Origin: Phocoena phocoena
Lineage: Eukaryota > Chordata > Mammalia > Artiodactyla > Phocoenidae
Reading direction: 5' to 3'
Assembly (NCBI RefSeq): GCF_963924675.1
Contig: NC_089240.1
Span: 116,875,680 to 116,939,679 of the forward strand
Length of the DNA: 64,000 nucleotides
The notes below the pieces were generated by a model. That model did no database searches and was not told the DNA's origin. It saw only the letters and a program-made list of their open reading frames with translations. Of this stretch, positions 32,375 to 43,889 are shown piece by piece (position 1 is the first letter of the stretch; each line of letters opens with the position of its first letter). The position numbers and the translations under genes are program-made.

Positions 32375-32900
32375 ATTCCACATACTGAGTACTTACTCTG
32401 TGCTAGCCACTGTGGTAAGTGCTAGAAATTCAGTGACAAAGACAGTATCCTGGAGCCTACGTTCTAGGAGGGGACACAGAGGTTAACCGGGTGATCACCA
32501 CTCAGTAGGAGAAGTAGCCGAACAGGAAAAGAAGCTCCAGCAGGGAAACAAGTCTGGACACTCAGGGAGAATTTCCAGCAGGAGGAAACATCTAAGTTGA
32601 AACATGGCAAGAATGAGGGAAGTTAGCTAGGTGAATGGGGAAAGGAGGGGGAGAATATGATCCTGACAGAAGGAACAGTACGTGTGAAGGACCAGAAGCA
32701 AGAGAATGTTCTGGAAACTGAAAGAAGTGCATTATGACTAAAGTTGGCAGTGCAGGGGGAAGTGGGGGGAGGGAGATGGTTTGAGAGCTGAAGAAGTAAA
32801 CAGGGGCCCATTCTCAGAAGGTCTTGTAGGCCATGGTGTCTGGAGTACACTGAGAAGGCACTACAGCCAATGGCTTATTCTTTGGTCGCCATGATTCACA
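32375..32900 (-). mobile_element. L2 LINE 3' end
   Basis: The plus strand follows the reverse complement of the L2 3' region: GAGTACTTACTCTGTGCTAG, GGAGCCTACGTTCTAGGAGG, then AGGAACAGTACGTGTGAAGG, and GGTCTTGTAGGCCATGGTG. No frame survives. Confidence 0.75.
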
Positions 32901-33088
32901 GGTGGTAATTGTGGAATTTCAAGTGCCTTGAATACTGGGCTGATTTTTCATAAATACTTGCTTTGTTGATTTTTCTACTCCTTCTATTTATTCTGCTTAA
33001 AGAAAAGCCCTCTGAAGACAGATTGGTTTTCTGAAAAAAATCAATGTTTTTCTCATGTTGTGGAGGGGTGGAATTAAACATTATTTCT

Positions 33089-33409
33089 GGGACTTCCCTG
33101 GGGGCGCAGTGGTTAAAAATCCACCTGCCAATGCAGGGGACATGGGTTCAAGCCCAGGTCCGGGAAGATCCCACATGCCGCGGAGCAACTACGCCCGAGT
33201 GCCACAACTACTGAGCCTGCGCTCTACAGCCTGTGAGCCACACCTACTGAGCCCACGCGCCTAGAGCCCGTGCTCTGCAACAAGAGAAGCCACCGCAACG
33301 AGAAGCCCGCACACCGCAATGAAGAGTTGCCCCCGCTCGCCATAACTAGAGAAAGCCCGCGCAACAACAAAGACCCAACACAGCCAAAAATAAATAAAAT
33401 TTTTTAAAA
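33089..33409 (+). mobile_element. CHR-type SINE, long form
   Basis: It starts GGGACTTCCCTGGGGGCGCA and has CCACAACTACTGAGCC units and a short A/T tail. ATTATTTCT flanks it at 33080-33088 and 33410-33418. Confidence 0.95.
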
Positions 33410-33418
33410 ATTATTTCT

Positions 33419-33721
33419 TAAATTTACTTGTTTCAATGCTTTAAAAGATTGCTAACATTCCTCTTCAGTTAAAAAGTAAAAGATGTATGGGCATGTTTTT
33501 ATAATACCATCACCAAGGACAACGTATGCTATTATCTCTGCATCAAGAATGGCCAGTGCAGTGCCATTTGTGGTATCTACTGCATGAAAATATCCCATGG
33601 CAGTGAAGAGACCCATTATAAACACTGTATGGCACTGGTCTGTCTTTCCATCATCTCGCCACCTACCAATCCATCTTTTGCCTCATTTTGAAGATCATTC
33701 AAAACAGCCCCAATAAATACA
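33419..33721. other. Unique sequence, nothing recognised
   Basis: About 300 bases between two SINEs, AT-rich, without a gene. Confidence 0.4.
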
Positions 33722-33738
33722 CAATGTGATTTTTTAAA

Positions 33739-33877
33739 ATTAATTAATTAATTTGGTTGTGCCAGGTCTTAGTTGCGGCATGCATGTGGGATCTAGTTCC
33801 TTGACCAGGGATCAAACCCAGGCCCCCTGCACTGGGAGCATGGAGTCTTATCCACTGCACCACCAGGGAAGTCCCGG
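33739..33877 (-). mobile_element. Short tRNA-Glu-type SINE
   Basis: Reverse-complement SINE ending ACCACCAGGGAAGTCCC, with B box region GGGATCAAACCCAGG. Flanks CAATGTGATTTTTTAAA (33722-33738) and CAATGTAATTTTTTAAA (33878-33894) differ at one base. Confidence 0.92.
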
Positions 33878-34019
33878 CAATGTAATTTTTTAAAACAGGT
33901 AAAGAAATTGAGGAAGGGTAAATCAAAATGTGTCACTAAGATCAAGTGTAGATCAGAATTGCACTCAGAACTACACACCATGAAGTCCTATTTAGATGTC
34001 AGAGAACGACCCAAACTAG

Positions 34020-34157
34020 GGACTTCCCTGGCGGTCTAGTGGTTAACATTCCATGCTTCCATTACAGAGAGTGTGGGTTCAATTCCTAGTCGGGGAACTA
34101 AGATCCCACATGCCACGCAGTGTGGCTATAAAAGGAAAAAACAATTTTTTTAAAGAG
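34020..34157 (+). mobile_element. Short tRNA-Glu-type SINE
   Basis: It starts GGGACTTCCCTGGCGGTCTA and contains GGGTTCAATTCC and GGGGAACTAAGATCCCACAT. ACGACCCAAACTAG flanks it at 34006-34019 and 34158-34171, exact. It is inverted relative to the SINE 140 bp upstream. Confidence 0.95.
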
Positions 34158-34171
34158 ACGACCCAAACTAG

Positions 34172-35689
34172 ATTCTGACCTTTCCAGTGGCCAAAGCAAT
34201 TAGACCCAATCAGTTTTAACAGTGATCCGCTCAGAATCACTAGAGGGAGGGAGCAGGGTTTTGGGAAAATTATCCTCACCCTAGAAAGATTAACTTCCTG
34301 AGAGTGGGGATATTTCTAACATGTAGTTATGGTTGTGTACTTCAGTGGATGTGACCATTGAATAACAAAATTCCAAATCTCCATAAATTAGAAAACACAT
34401 TAGTTGCTCATAAGAAACACAGCTTTTCCTGGCAATGAGGATGGAGAGAACAGCCTCCCTCCCGTGGGCTCTTCTAAAGGGTATAGAATGGGATATGGTG
34501 GACAGTTCTTTCAAAACCATCCCTCCCATCAACACGATGACAGGCTTCTGACGAAGAGCTCCAGTAGTGCCCTCCATGGGCGATCCAGCGCCTCGTGCTG
34601 AGGTACAATTGAAAGAAGGTGAGCTTAGGAGGTTTGAGGTGCATTTCAGGGACACAGTTCTCAGATATACTCACTTCATTCAGAAAGAGCATTTCTAGAG
34701 GAGCAGACAGAAAAAATATAGTTTCTTCACCCACTACCCCCAAAAGAGAAGCCCTTTTGAAACTCGGGCACATTTCTCAGCCCCCAGGCAAAGCAACAGC
34801 TCAATGTGCAATAATTCTGGATGATATATTTAAGGTATTGGAGATATAAAATGTCCTTTGTTTGCCAAGGGACCAGTAAGTAAACCTTCAAAGGCATTTT
34901 TATGTCAAGCAAATACTTAAGGATCACAGAGAAACTCACTAGTGATCTGTGGAATAATAGTACACCTGACCTACGAAATAGGGGAAGATTGGAGAATTAT
35001 ACTGATTCTGACCTTTACCAATGCAACAGAAACACCCTGGCTTCACAAATATGTTTAAGCCGCCTGGGTGATGGAGCTCCAACTCTTATAATCCACTTTA
35101 AAAATCAAATAGCAGCCCAGATGCTGTCAAATTCATGACATTCTGCTGCTTCTCACAGCCACCCTCTGCTTGGAAGCTGGAAGGCCAGGCCTCCAGGGTC
35201 TCTCCCAAATCTGGTCTTCCTCCCTTTCTCTGAGTTCCATGGGGTTTGATCGCCACAGGGTCTCTGCTTCTTCTTGTCTTCTACAGTGGCAACTTGCAGA
35301 ATGTTCCACCAGTATTTTCGAACATCTTTTTGAGCCCCAGGATTGTGTATGCATGTGTATGTGTGAAATCTAACCTGGAAGTCAAATATTTAAAAAATAA
35401 ATACATGTAGAATTTCTCTGGTTGAAGGCACCCCATCATCCCATCATCTCCTGTAAAACACCTTAGGTCTCTGGGGGCTCAGCTTGAGACCACAGCCTCG
35501 CAACAAGCACGGGTTCAGATGAGGGCTGATGCCCTGAAACTGAAGGCAGACTCAGATCCCGTGGCAGAATATATTAGCTCTAATAAAGGCAGCCTTTTTT
35601 TACCATCTTTGGATGGGTTGGCCACTTTACTCTTCCCCACCTATTTGTCCCCTAACTCCTTGTGACATGGCTTCCTTTGGCCACCTCTC
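34172..35689. other. Unique sequence, no gene recognised
   Basis: About 1.5 kb with overlapping frames up to 121 codons on both strands (34290-34849) but no recognised domain. No repeat family is recognised. Confidence 0.4.
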
Positions 35690-35920
35690 TACAGTAGAAA
35701 GTGTGCTGTTGAGTGAAAAGGACACTGGCCCTGGGTTCCATCTCCAGCTGCCTCCTTTCCTAGCTCTGCACAAGTCTCTTCAAATCTCTGACCCTCACTT
35801 TCCCTCTCTATGCGCTGAAGGAAAGAACTCCTTCCTCAAGAGTTGCTGTGAGTATTAAAGGAGGTGATGTTTGTGAACCTGCTTGTAGATCTGAAAAATA
35901 CTATAGAAATAGAAGGTTAT
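35690..35920 (+). mobile_element. MIR SINE
   Basis: Plus-strand MIR: ACTGGCCCTGGGTTCCATCT, CTAGCTCTGCACAAGTCTCT, TGACCCTCACTTTCCCTCTC and GTTGCTGTGAGTATTAAAGG. Confidence 0.75.
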
Positions 35921-35924
35921 GCTA

Positions 35925-36400
35925 TTCATTTCCTATCACTGCTGTAAAAAAAAAAGACCATAAACTTAGTGTCTGAAAAGACACAAAATTCTTCTCTTGC
36001 AATTCTGGAGGTCAAAACTCCAAAATAGGTCTCATTGGGCTAAACTCCAGGCATCAGCAGGGCTGTGTTCCTTCTGGAAGTTCTAAGGGAGAATTCACTT
36101 CCTTGACTTTCCCAGCTTCTAAAGGCGGCCCGCATTCCTTGGCTCGTGACGGCACATCACTCTGACCTCCGCTTCAGTTTCCACATCGCCCTCTCTGAAT
36201 TTCCTGCCCCCCCCCCTTTTCCTTATAAAAATCCTTCTGATTACATTGGGCCCACCCAGACAACCTAGGACAATCTTCCCATCTCAAAATCTTTAACTTA
36301 ATCACACCAGCAAAGTCCCTTTACCATGTACGTTAATACATGCATATGTTCCTGGGTTACGTGGGAGACATGGGAGGGGGCACTATTTAGCCTAGCACAG
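35925..36400 (-). mobile_element. Old MaLR/ERVL-type LTR
   Basis: The plus strand has GCAATTCTGGAGGTCAAAAC, AATAGGTCTCATTGGGCTAA, CCGCATTCCTTGGCTCGTG, TACATTGGGCCCACCCAGA, ATCTTTAACTTAATCACACC and GCAAAGTCCCTTTACCATGT, which is the reverse complement of a MaLR/ERVL-type LTR. A C run lies at about 36207-36218. The exact subfamily is not resolved. Confidence 0.65.
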
Positions 36401-36905
36401 ATACATGTCAGATACTTATCTTTCCAGATCTATGCTCCATCCCTCTCCACCGTGCTCTGTGCTCCAGAAGGCTGACCTCCAATGGACTATAATCCATTCG
36501 GTTCCCTTCCCCTCTGGATTCCAGTTGGGTTTGGCCAATAGGAGGCACTGGCAAGAGAGTGAATGAAGGGTGAGGGGTATGTATCCCCACTGCCAGATTC
36601 CTTGGTGCTAGGCTACAGGCTGGTGGTCCCTGTGTTCCTCCACCAAAGACCACAGCTCTGTCCAAACAGCTGGTGCCCTCTCCAGGCTCTGCGGCCACCC
36701 CCTGCCCCAGCTTCATCAGGACAGGGGGTGATAATAACTCCCAGCTGCTGTTTGCCCTGGACTGTGCCCCCTCCCTTGTTGGTTTCCTTTAGTTGTTAAC
36801 CCTAAACTCTGACCACAGCTTTGTAAATAGTCCTTTCATTAAATTATCCTCTAATTACTCCCTTGGGTGCACGGCTTGTCTCCTGCTGGGACCCTAACTG
36901 ATAAA
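36401..36905 (+). mobile_element. LTR-like old repeat, unresolved
   Basis: The 3' part TTTGTAAATAGTCCTTTCAT, TAAATTATCCTCTAATTACT and CCTGCTGGGACCCTAACTGA resembles the end of a widespread mammalian LTR-like repeat. The 5' part is not recognised. Frames of 78-102 codons overlap on both strands and have no domain. Confidence 0.4.
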
Positions 36906-36954
36906 AATACCAAAAGTACTTTTAGAAAGCTTACCAGGATCACCGTCTATAAAC

Positions 36955-37400
36955 CTTCTTGCCTGCCCTCACCCCCTTGACCTCTCTAGAATATTTGATG
37001 CTGTCAACAGCTCTTCCTTACTTTTCTAAATACAGTATAGGTATATTCTTTCAAAATAATCAGGACATTGGGCTTCTTTTAGCTCTTTGAACAGGCCAAC
37101 CTCTTCCCACACTATTCTACATGCTGTTCCCTCTGGCGGTAATGCTCTTCCATTGCTAGTTCCTTCTCAGCATTGAGATCTCAGTTTAGATGTCATCTCT
37201 TAAAAGAAGTCCTCCCTGTTCCTTCGCTTTAAAAGTAAGCAACTATTGGTCACTACAGTAGCACTGTTTGTTTCCTTCATAACATTTTCACCATCTGGGC
37301 TTAATTAATTAATTAATTTTTTTGTCTCCAGGAGAGTTAAGGGATGTCTATCTTGTTCTCCACTTGTGCCCAGGGCTGAGCACAAGACCTTACAACACAT
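36955..37400 (+). mobile_element. L2 LINE fragment
   Basis: The start matches the L2 reverse transcriptase motif region (CTTGACCTCTCTAGAATATT then TGATGCTGTCAACAGCTC, the place of DLSAAFDTVDH). After an internal deletion it continues with CTGTTCCCTCTGGCGGTAAT, GATGTCATCTCTTAAAAGAA and GTGCCCAGGGCTGAGCAC from the L2 3' end. Confidence 0.7.
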
Positions 37401-37439
37401 GACAGTGAACGAAGTCAGAAGAGCAGAAGAATATGTTGC

Positions 37440-37630
37440 ACACAGTGTCATTAAATTTTTTTATCTCACTTAATCCGTAGAACAGTCATGTGGATAAGTA
37501 GATATTCAATTCCATTTGCAGAAAGGAAGCCAATCCTCCATGAAAGTAAGTAATCTGCTGAATGTTAATCAGCTAGTAAGCTTGGAACAGAGATTTGAAA
37601 CCAGGCATCCTTTACTCCGTGGCTCTTTCT
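37440..37630 (-). mobile_element. MIR SINE
   Basis: Reverse-complement MIR: TATCTCACTTAATCCGTAGA, AATCAGCTAGTAAGCTTGGA and GAGATTTGAAACCAGGCATC. Confidence 0.75.
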
Positions 37631-37631
37631 A

Positions 37632-37875
37632 GTAATAGCTAACGTTTCTTGAGCACTTACTTTGTGCCAGGCCTGTACGAAGTGCTTTACAGACATCCTC
37701 TCATTTTAATGCTCACAACAACCCAAGAAAGAGGTAATAATCATTATCCTTAATTAACAATGAGGAAACTGAGGCTCAGAGAGGTGAAATGACTAGCGGG
37801 AGGTCACACAGCTAGGAAGCAGTGGAGTTGAGGTGAGTCTAGTTGGGTCTGACACCCTTTCCTTTGCACCAAGAA
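37632..37875 (-). mobile_element. MIR SINE, nearly full length
   Basis: Reverse-complement MIR: TTGAGCACTTACTTTGTGCC, GCTCACAACAACCCAAGAAA, AATGAGGAAACTGAGGCTCA and GGTCACACAGCTAGGAAGC. It directly follows another MIR in the same orientation. Confidence 0.9.
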
Positions 37876-38214
37876 GTGCTAGCCCCCTTAGAACAGAGTT
37901 AGAAAACCTAACGCCTAGAATAAGGTAAGGCTTAACCTAGAAACGACTTATTCCAGTATTTCCCAGACAGGATGAAAGAGGAAGTGTTAGGCTTATTCCT
38001 GGAAACAACAGCCTGCTGTAACCAGAGGAGGGAGAAGGCAGAGAATTTCAGCTCCTATTTCGCTTCTATATTCTCCATCAGAGGTAATGAGCCGACCATT
38101 GGAAAAGGCAACACAAAGGTAGTTTATTGGAGAAAGGGAGGGGCAGGGCCAAGTCGGGCAAGGAGGCTGGAAAAGCAGCCCTGGCTATCCTAAGGCATTT
38201 CAACTGAACTGGGA
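37876..38214. other. Unique sequence, nothing recognised
   Basis: A 73-codon plus frame (37972-38193) is present without a domain. No repeat family is recognised. Confidence 0.4.
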
Positions 38215-38325
38215 TAGAAGCTTCAGGAAAGCAGGGATGTTGTTTTGTTCACCCTGTTATCCCTAGAACAGCAACTGGCACATCGCACGCACTACGTCCA
38301 TGTTTTAGGAATGAATTAAGCGAGT
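38215..38325 (+). mobile_element. L2 LINE 3' end
   Basis: GAAAGCAGGGATGTTGTTTT, GTTCACCCTGTTATCCCTAG and AACAGCAACTGGCACATCGC follow the L2 3' UTR on the plus strand. Confidence 0.7.
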
Positions 38326-38594
38326 CTCCTGACCCACTTAGATGACACCACAGGCACAGAGAGCGCGTGTAGATTCGATTTCCGAGTGACCCTTTGTAAA
38401 TTGAGGGAAGGAGGAGAATGTGAGCCATGTCCGAAGACTAGGGATGGGCCATCAATTTTCCAAAAGGTTGACTATTTACATTTTCAAGCAAATTAAACTA
38501 GATCAATGGGATACTTTCCCAGAGCAGTTTGTTTAACAGGGTGGCTTGGGAGAACTTTGCTGTGAGGAACCCCAGTGTTCACTATCATCTTTTG

Positions 38595-38785
38595 TTCTAT
38601 TAATTAAGCATTTACTGTGTGTAGGGGCTGTACTAAGTGTTTCTAGTGCTGTATCTCATTTCATCCTCATAAAAGCCCTATAAGGCAAGTACTCTCATTA
38701 TTCTCTTTTCACCGGTGAGGAAAGTGAGGCACAGGGAAGTTGAGTACCTTGTCCTGGTCTGACTCCAAAGCCCAGCCACAAAATA
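38595..38785 (-). mobile_element. MIR SINE
   Basis: Reverse-complement MIR: AGCATTTACTGTGTGTAGGG, TCATCCTCATAAAAGCCCTA and GTGAGGAAAGTGAGGCACAG. Confidence 0.85.
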
Positions 38786-39349
38786 GCCCCATCTCATCAC
38801 TGTAGTAAAGAAACCTGCCAAGATAGTTAGAGACACTCTCCAGTCATATGGGTTAACTATGAGACTCAGAAAATAAAGAACTCAGTTCACTGAAGCGTTA
38901 CTTATGTGAGGGGCTGGCAATTTAGAAATGGAGGGCAAGAGAGGTGTTAGCAGCTAGGAAGAGAAGGCAGATTAGATTGGCAACACCAAAGGACACTTAA
39001 GAACCAAAATCCTTGGAGGGGGTTAGGGGATGAGGAGGGGAGATCAAGACTTGACTAAGAAAACAGAAGTTCAGACAACCTTCAGGAGACTAATACAATG
39101 TGTATGCTGACAGAGCAAGGGTTTCTTTTAAATCCCCTATTATGTGAAATAGAATGGGCAGATCTATTTTCTATCATAACACATTTAAATGAATAGAATA
39201 GCACTCTTGAGAGGATTAGCTAGGATTAGAACGTGCATACAAAAGCACTGATGCTCATGTATGGTGAGCTGATTGGAACAAGAATTTCAATCTGAGTTTC
39301 TTCTGCAGGATGGACTTCTCCCACTGACACCTAAAATTATATTCTGGAT
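38786..39349. other. Unique sequence, nothing recognised
   Basis: Purine-rich patches around 38930-39060 but no gene or repeat family recognised. Confidence 0.4.
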
Positions 39350-39362
39350 GACTTTCTTTTTT

Positions 39363-39681
39363 TTTTTTTAATTTTTTTTTTAATTTTATTTTTTCAATTT
39401 ATTTTTGACTGTGTTGGGTCTTCGTTTCTGTGCGAGGGCTTTCTCTAGTTGCGGCAAGTGGGGGCCACTCCTCATCGCGGTACGTGGGCCTCTCACCATC
39501 GCGGCCCCCCCCGGCCCCCCCCCCCGCTGCGGAGCACAGGCTCCAGACACGCAGGCTCAGCAATTGTGGCTCATGGGGCCAGCCGCTCCGCGGCACGTGG
39601 GATCCTCCCAGACCAGGGCTCGAACCCATGTCCCCTGCATCGGCAGGCAGACCCCCAACCACTGCGCCACCAGGGAAGCCC
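39363..39681 (-). mobile_element. CHR-type SINE, long form with an expanded C run
   Basis: A reverse-complement SINE whose 5' end (CCAGGGAAGCCC) reaches about 39681 and whose tail is T-rich at 39361-39400. GACTTTCTTTT flanks it at 39350 and 39682. Its body contains interrupted C tracts at about 39506-39528 not seen in the other copies. The 87-108-codon frames here come from the SINE. Confidence 0.93.
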
Positions 39682-39694
39682 GACTTTCTTTTTT

Positions 39695-39977
39695 GTTTTT
39701 TTTTTAAATTAATTACACGTATTCATCCATTTAACTCGCATATACTAAGCACCTAGTGTATTTTCAGTATTGTGCTTGGCCACCTCTTAGCTTTGCTCTT
39801 CCAACTAAACCCCAATACTTCAACAGAACTCAGTTGCTTGGATAACTTTGATTCTGTGTTCTAGTTCCAGTCATGGCTCCTAACTTTTTCAGGTGACTCT
39901 AATGGGTATTTTTCAATTATACCAATCACACCAACTTGGATTTTTAATTTAATGTGAAAGCAGGCATTTGAACCAAA
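39695..39977. other. Unique sequence, nothing recognised
   Basis: About 280 bases without a recognised gene or repeat. Confidence 0.4.
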
Positions 39978-40543
39978 TGTTACTAACTGAACTTGGGTTC
40001 ACTCGCCTGACGTGCAGTAAAGCCAATCTACTAACACTGAGTTTTGGTGAAGGAAAGTACAGTGTTTATTTGCAGGGCACCAAGGAAGGAGAACGGGCAG
40101 CTAAAGCTCAAAAGACCCAAACTCTCTGATGGCTTTCAGGGAAGGGTTTTTAAAGGCAACATTACGGGGAAGGGTCAGAGGGTGTGTGATCAGCTTGTGG
40201 ACATTCTTCTGACTGGTTGGTGGTGAGGTAACAGGGTAATGTTTCAAGAATCTTAATCATCAACTTTCCAGTTCTAACCAGTCTGGGGTCTATGAGTTTG
40301 TGGTTAGCATGTAGTCATGTCCTCCACCTGGGTGGGGGTTTTAGTTAATGCAGAAAGACTCAAAGATATTCATCAGATTGTTACCTACATCCCTTCAGGA
40401 GGAACTAGGAGTCCTGTGACTCTATTGTTCTAATCATTACTGCTTGAGTCCGCTATCTGGAATGCTTCTAAGGCCAAACAAGAAGCAGGAAGCATGGAGG
40501 GGCTTGTGCCTGAGATGGTCACGCAGGGTCCTACTCTGTTTCA
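39978..40543 (-). mobile_element. Endogenous retrovirus LTR (3' LTR side)
   Basis: On the minus strand it starts TGAAACAGAG at 40543 and ends CAGTTAGTAACA at 39978, giving TG...CA ends over 566 bp. Near its end it has AATAAACACTGTACTTTCCT, a polyadenylation signal, and a TAGATTGGCTTTACTGC-type U5. A polypurine tract lies immediately upstream on the minus strand, so this is the 3' LTR of a provirus rather than a solo LTR. No target duplication was found. Confidence 0.75.
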
Positions 40544-40560
40544 GTCCCCCTTTTCTTTGA
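40544..40560 (-). promoter_or_regulatory. Retroviral polypurine tract
   Basis: The minus strand reads TCAAAGAAAAGGGGGAC directly before the TGAAAC start of the LTR. In retroviruses this tract primes plus-strand DNA synthesis and always abuts the 3' LTR. Confidence 0.75.
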
Positions 40561-42167
40561 TATTTCTAAATCCTAAGAGTAACAGGGGCAGGACAAGAAA
40601 AGGAATAAAGTTTTGGATAGAGAAGTTAATCATAAACTCACCCAGGAACTCGATTTTAGGGGGATTTGGTTTCAAAAACATCACAATACTCAATGATTGT
40701 GGGTGAAAGAACAACCTGGAAAATTCACTAGTATGATTTATGAAAATCTTATGATAGCAAACCACAAAAGCAGTTATTCTCTAGAAAGAAACTGATGCCC
40801 ATTCTGTCCAAAACACTCAAAAATTGTTTACATGTTTAGTAGCCTGTCATGGAGAGGAAATGGCTTGAACATTCAAGCACATGAGTAAAACTGCTGACCT
40901 GTCAGAATATTCCATCATGGTATTTGACAATACTGGGCATTTAGCCATTAACTAGAAGAATGGGCACGTCCACATTACCTAAGAGTTTAAATGAAACTTA
41001 CACAGAGTGATAAAGTAGGCATTCTTACCTGTGTCTATTTCCATTTCAAAAGCCTGAGCTACGCTCTATCTGTATAATAGTGCTGTTATTCTCAGCAAGA
41101 GATGGATATTCTCTGTGGCCCACGCTAATGTGGTAACCAATCACGCAGAACATAGGTTTGGGTATGTGAGTCATTTGGACCATGAGTCATTCCAGGAATG
41201 GAGAACTGTGGTAGTATAATATCCCAGGCAGTGGTTTAGTGCAGTAGGTAAAGATATAATCAGCTCATTGTTGGTACCTGAACTTAGCAGTTTAGGGACA
41301 GATTCACATTTTACATGATGATGGTCAATTCTCAACTGTAAACTGAAAGTGACAAATATAAAGTAATTACTGCAGTGTAGCTTGCCTACTTATTAACATC
41401 CATTTAAGTAAAAATATTTGACTTTAATAATAAAGGACAGCTAATGATTCCTGTGGGTCTCTTAATTTAAATATTATTTTTAAAAGACAGATGACCCACT
41501 GTAATTTATTCAATTTTGTACAGTGCTCATCTCAACTGAACTATATGTAATTTTTTAGACATGGCCCTTTTAATATTTTATGAGCTGACATAATGTGAGA
41601 GTGAGCTCACTTATCATTGAAAGACATCACCGTTATAATGTTAAATCTGTATTTCAGAGAATTAGATTTTCAAATGTATCATGGATTCTGATTAGTACCT
41701 TATTATTTCATTTTTAATAGTCTACGTGCAGCTTTTAAAATCTGAGCCTATGGAGGACCCAAAAGTTTCCTTGTTTCTGTACCCACAATGGTTGTCACAT
41801 TCCCTGGCACATTACTCCCTGCTCCTCAATCAGCTTGTGTTTAATATGTAGATGTCAGTTATTCCTCCCAGCTGTGTGTCATCTTTGGGTATGTGTGCTA
41901 CATTTCCGCATGGGACGTGCGTACACGAGAATGGACTTCAGCTGGAGTAATAGCCCTGGCTTCTACCCACCTGTGACTTACCCTACTACAAGGAAGAGGA
42001 GTAAGTTACCAAACTTGGTAGTGCACTTTCATTGGGCTACACTGCTCAGTCAGGGAGAGCTCATTTATATTAAAAGGAGACAGGTGTAGGAAACAGTTTG
42101 GTGTTTTCTCAATAAGTTAAACATAAAATCCCCATATTATCAGAGAAGAATCGCGAGCAGGTATTCA
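40561..42167. other. Unassigned sequence, possibly ERV remnant at its start
   Basis: The first ~200 bases may be internal sequence of the provirus at 39978-40560, but no viral frame is visible. The rest, including a low-GC stretch at 41340-41730, is not recognised and carries no coding frame with a domain. Confidence 0.35.
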
Positions 42168-42642
42168 AATAAATACTTGAAAATGAAAAGTTCATAGCAG
42201 CACTATTCACAATAGCCAAAAGGTGGAAATAACCCAAATCTCCATTAATGGATGAATGGATAACCAAATATGGTATATCCATACAATGGAATATTATTCA
42301 CCCACAGAAAGGAATGAAGTAGTGATACATGGTACAACACAAGTGAACCCTTGAAAACATGCTCAGTGAAAGAAGCCATACACCGAGAGCCCCATAAGGT
42401 ATGATTCCTGAAATTTCCAGAACAGGCAAATTCATATAAAACAAAATAGATTAGTGGTTACCAGGGGTTTGAAGGAGGAGGGAATGAAGGGGTACAGCCT
42501 AGTGGGTATGAGGTTTCCTTTTGGGGTGATAAAAATACTTTGGAACTAAAGGAGGTGGTAATTGCATGACATTGTGAATTGTACACTATAAAATGCTTTC
42601 AATGGTAAATTTTATGTCATGTATACTTTACCACAATTTTTT
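42168..42642 (+). mobile_element. L1M 3' end
   Basis: A clear plus-strand L1M end: CATAGCAGCACTATTCACAA, AAATCTCCATTAATGGATGA, ATATCCATACAATGGAATAT, TTAGTGGTTACCAGGGGTTT and ATTGTACACTATAAAATGCT. Confidence 0.9.
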
Positions 42643-43464
42643 TAAATTCCACAAGTACTGGGGATTCAGCCTTATCTGTCCCTTTCTGACCAGAATCAGC
42701 ATCCTGGGTAAATGTAGCTGCACCTGTGGACCTAACCTTTCCCTCAAGTTCGCTGTCCCCACGTCTGAACGTGAAGGCAGTTAGGGGGTAGGTACAACTG
42801 TCAGCAAACACTTCTCACTATAGATCTAATGCCAAATTCTCCCATCAGCTAGCTTTATTGGTAAAAATGTTGGCATTCTGTCTCCATCTGTCTGCCTTTT
42901 GAATTTTCTCTCTCCACTGACTCTTAACTTGAAAAGAATGGAATGTTTTTTTACTGGCATCCCCCACCCCATCAGCAGAATTGGAAAAACCAGACAAGTG
43001 TGGTTCCTGTGGCCTCGTCTGATTCAAGATTGAACAGTAGAGGATTAAAGATAGAGACAGGCCTATAAGCCCCCTCCACTACTGCTCAGCCTCCCAGGTG
43101 TATAAAGGAAGGCTGAGTATCTGTTCAGAGAATACAGCAATGAAGGAAACTTGTCTGCCCACAAGATACCAGGACAATGTAGATACAAGCCCTCATTCAG
43201 CATTCTCCTACTTCGGTCATTCAGGCCGCTCACATAACCACTTCAAGAGATCTGGGAGGCATGCCCATGATTGCCCAGTTGAGTCAGTGGTCAACATGGA
43301 ATCCAGAGACTGGATTCCCTGGCTACTCAAAGTCCTCTTTGGACTATAACGCACATCGTCGCTATGCCAACAATGTCTGGGTGTATCTTCTTAATGATCT
43401 AAGAACCCATCTATGTCACCACCTATAACACATCTTCCCAGGTTCTGGATAGTGCTGGGTTTCA
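42643..43464. other. Unique sequence, nothing recognised
   Basis: Frames of 60-83 codons without domains. No repeat family is recognised. Confidence 0.4.
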
Positions 43465-43690
43465 CACTGATTTCAGAACCCATCAGAACTGGGTTTCAAA
43501 TGTCGGTTCTGCCACTGATGGGCTGCATGACATCAAGCAAGTTAGTCAAACTCACGGAGCCTCAAGTTCCTCACCTGTAAAATGGAGATACAGCACCCCC
43601 TTCCTCTAAGATTAGTTGGAGGTTTCAATGAGAAAATGTATTCAAAGAGCTTTGCACACTGCATGCTTTGTGCTATTAGTTTATATCCTC
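43465..43690 (+). mobile_element. MIR SINE
   Basis: Plus-strand MIR: TCGGTTCTGCCACTGATGGG, AGCAAGTTAGTCAAACTCAC, CCTCACCTGTAAAATGGAGA and GGTTTCAATGAGAAAATGTA. Confidence 0.88.
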
Positions 43691-43889
43691 TGTAATGGGG
43701 GTCCTTTCCAATGTCCTTAAACAGGCGTTATTTACATTTCAAGGGCTGTTTAGTTTTAACGAAATAATTCATCTTTTTGGCTCGTTGTAACTTTTCTGAC
43801 AAAACAGAAGTAACTTAATCAAACATGATAGCATTCCCCTCCCTCACCCAATACCAGCCCCTGATGTGACCACCATCAAAGAGTTTTGT

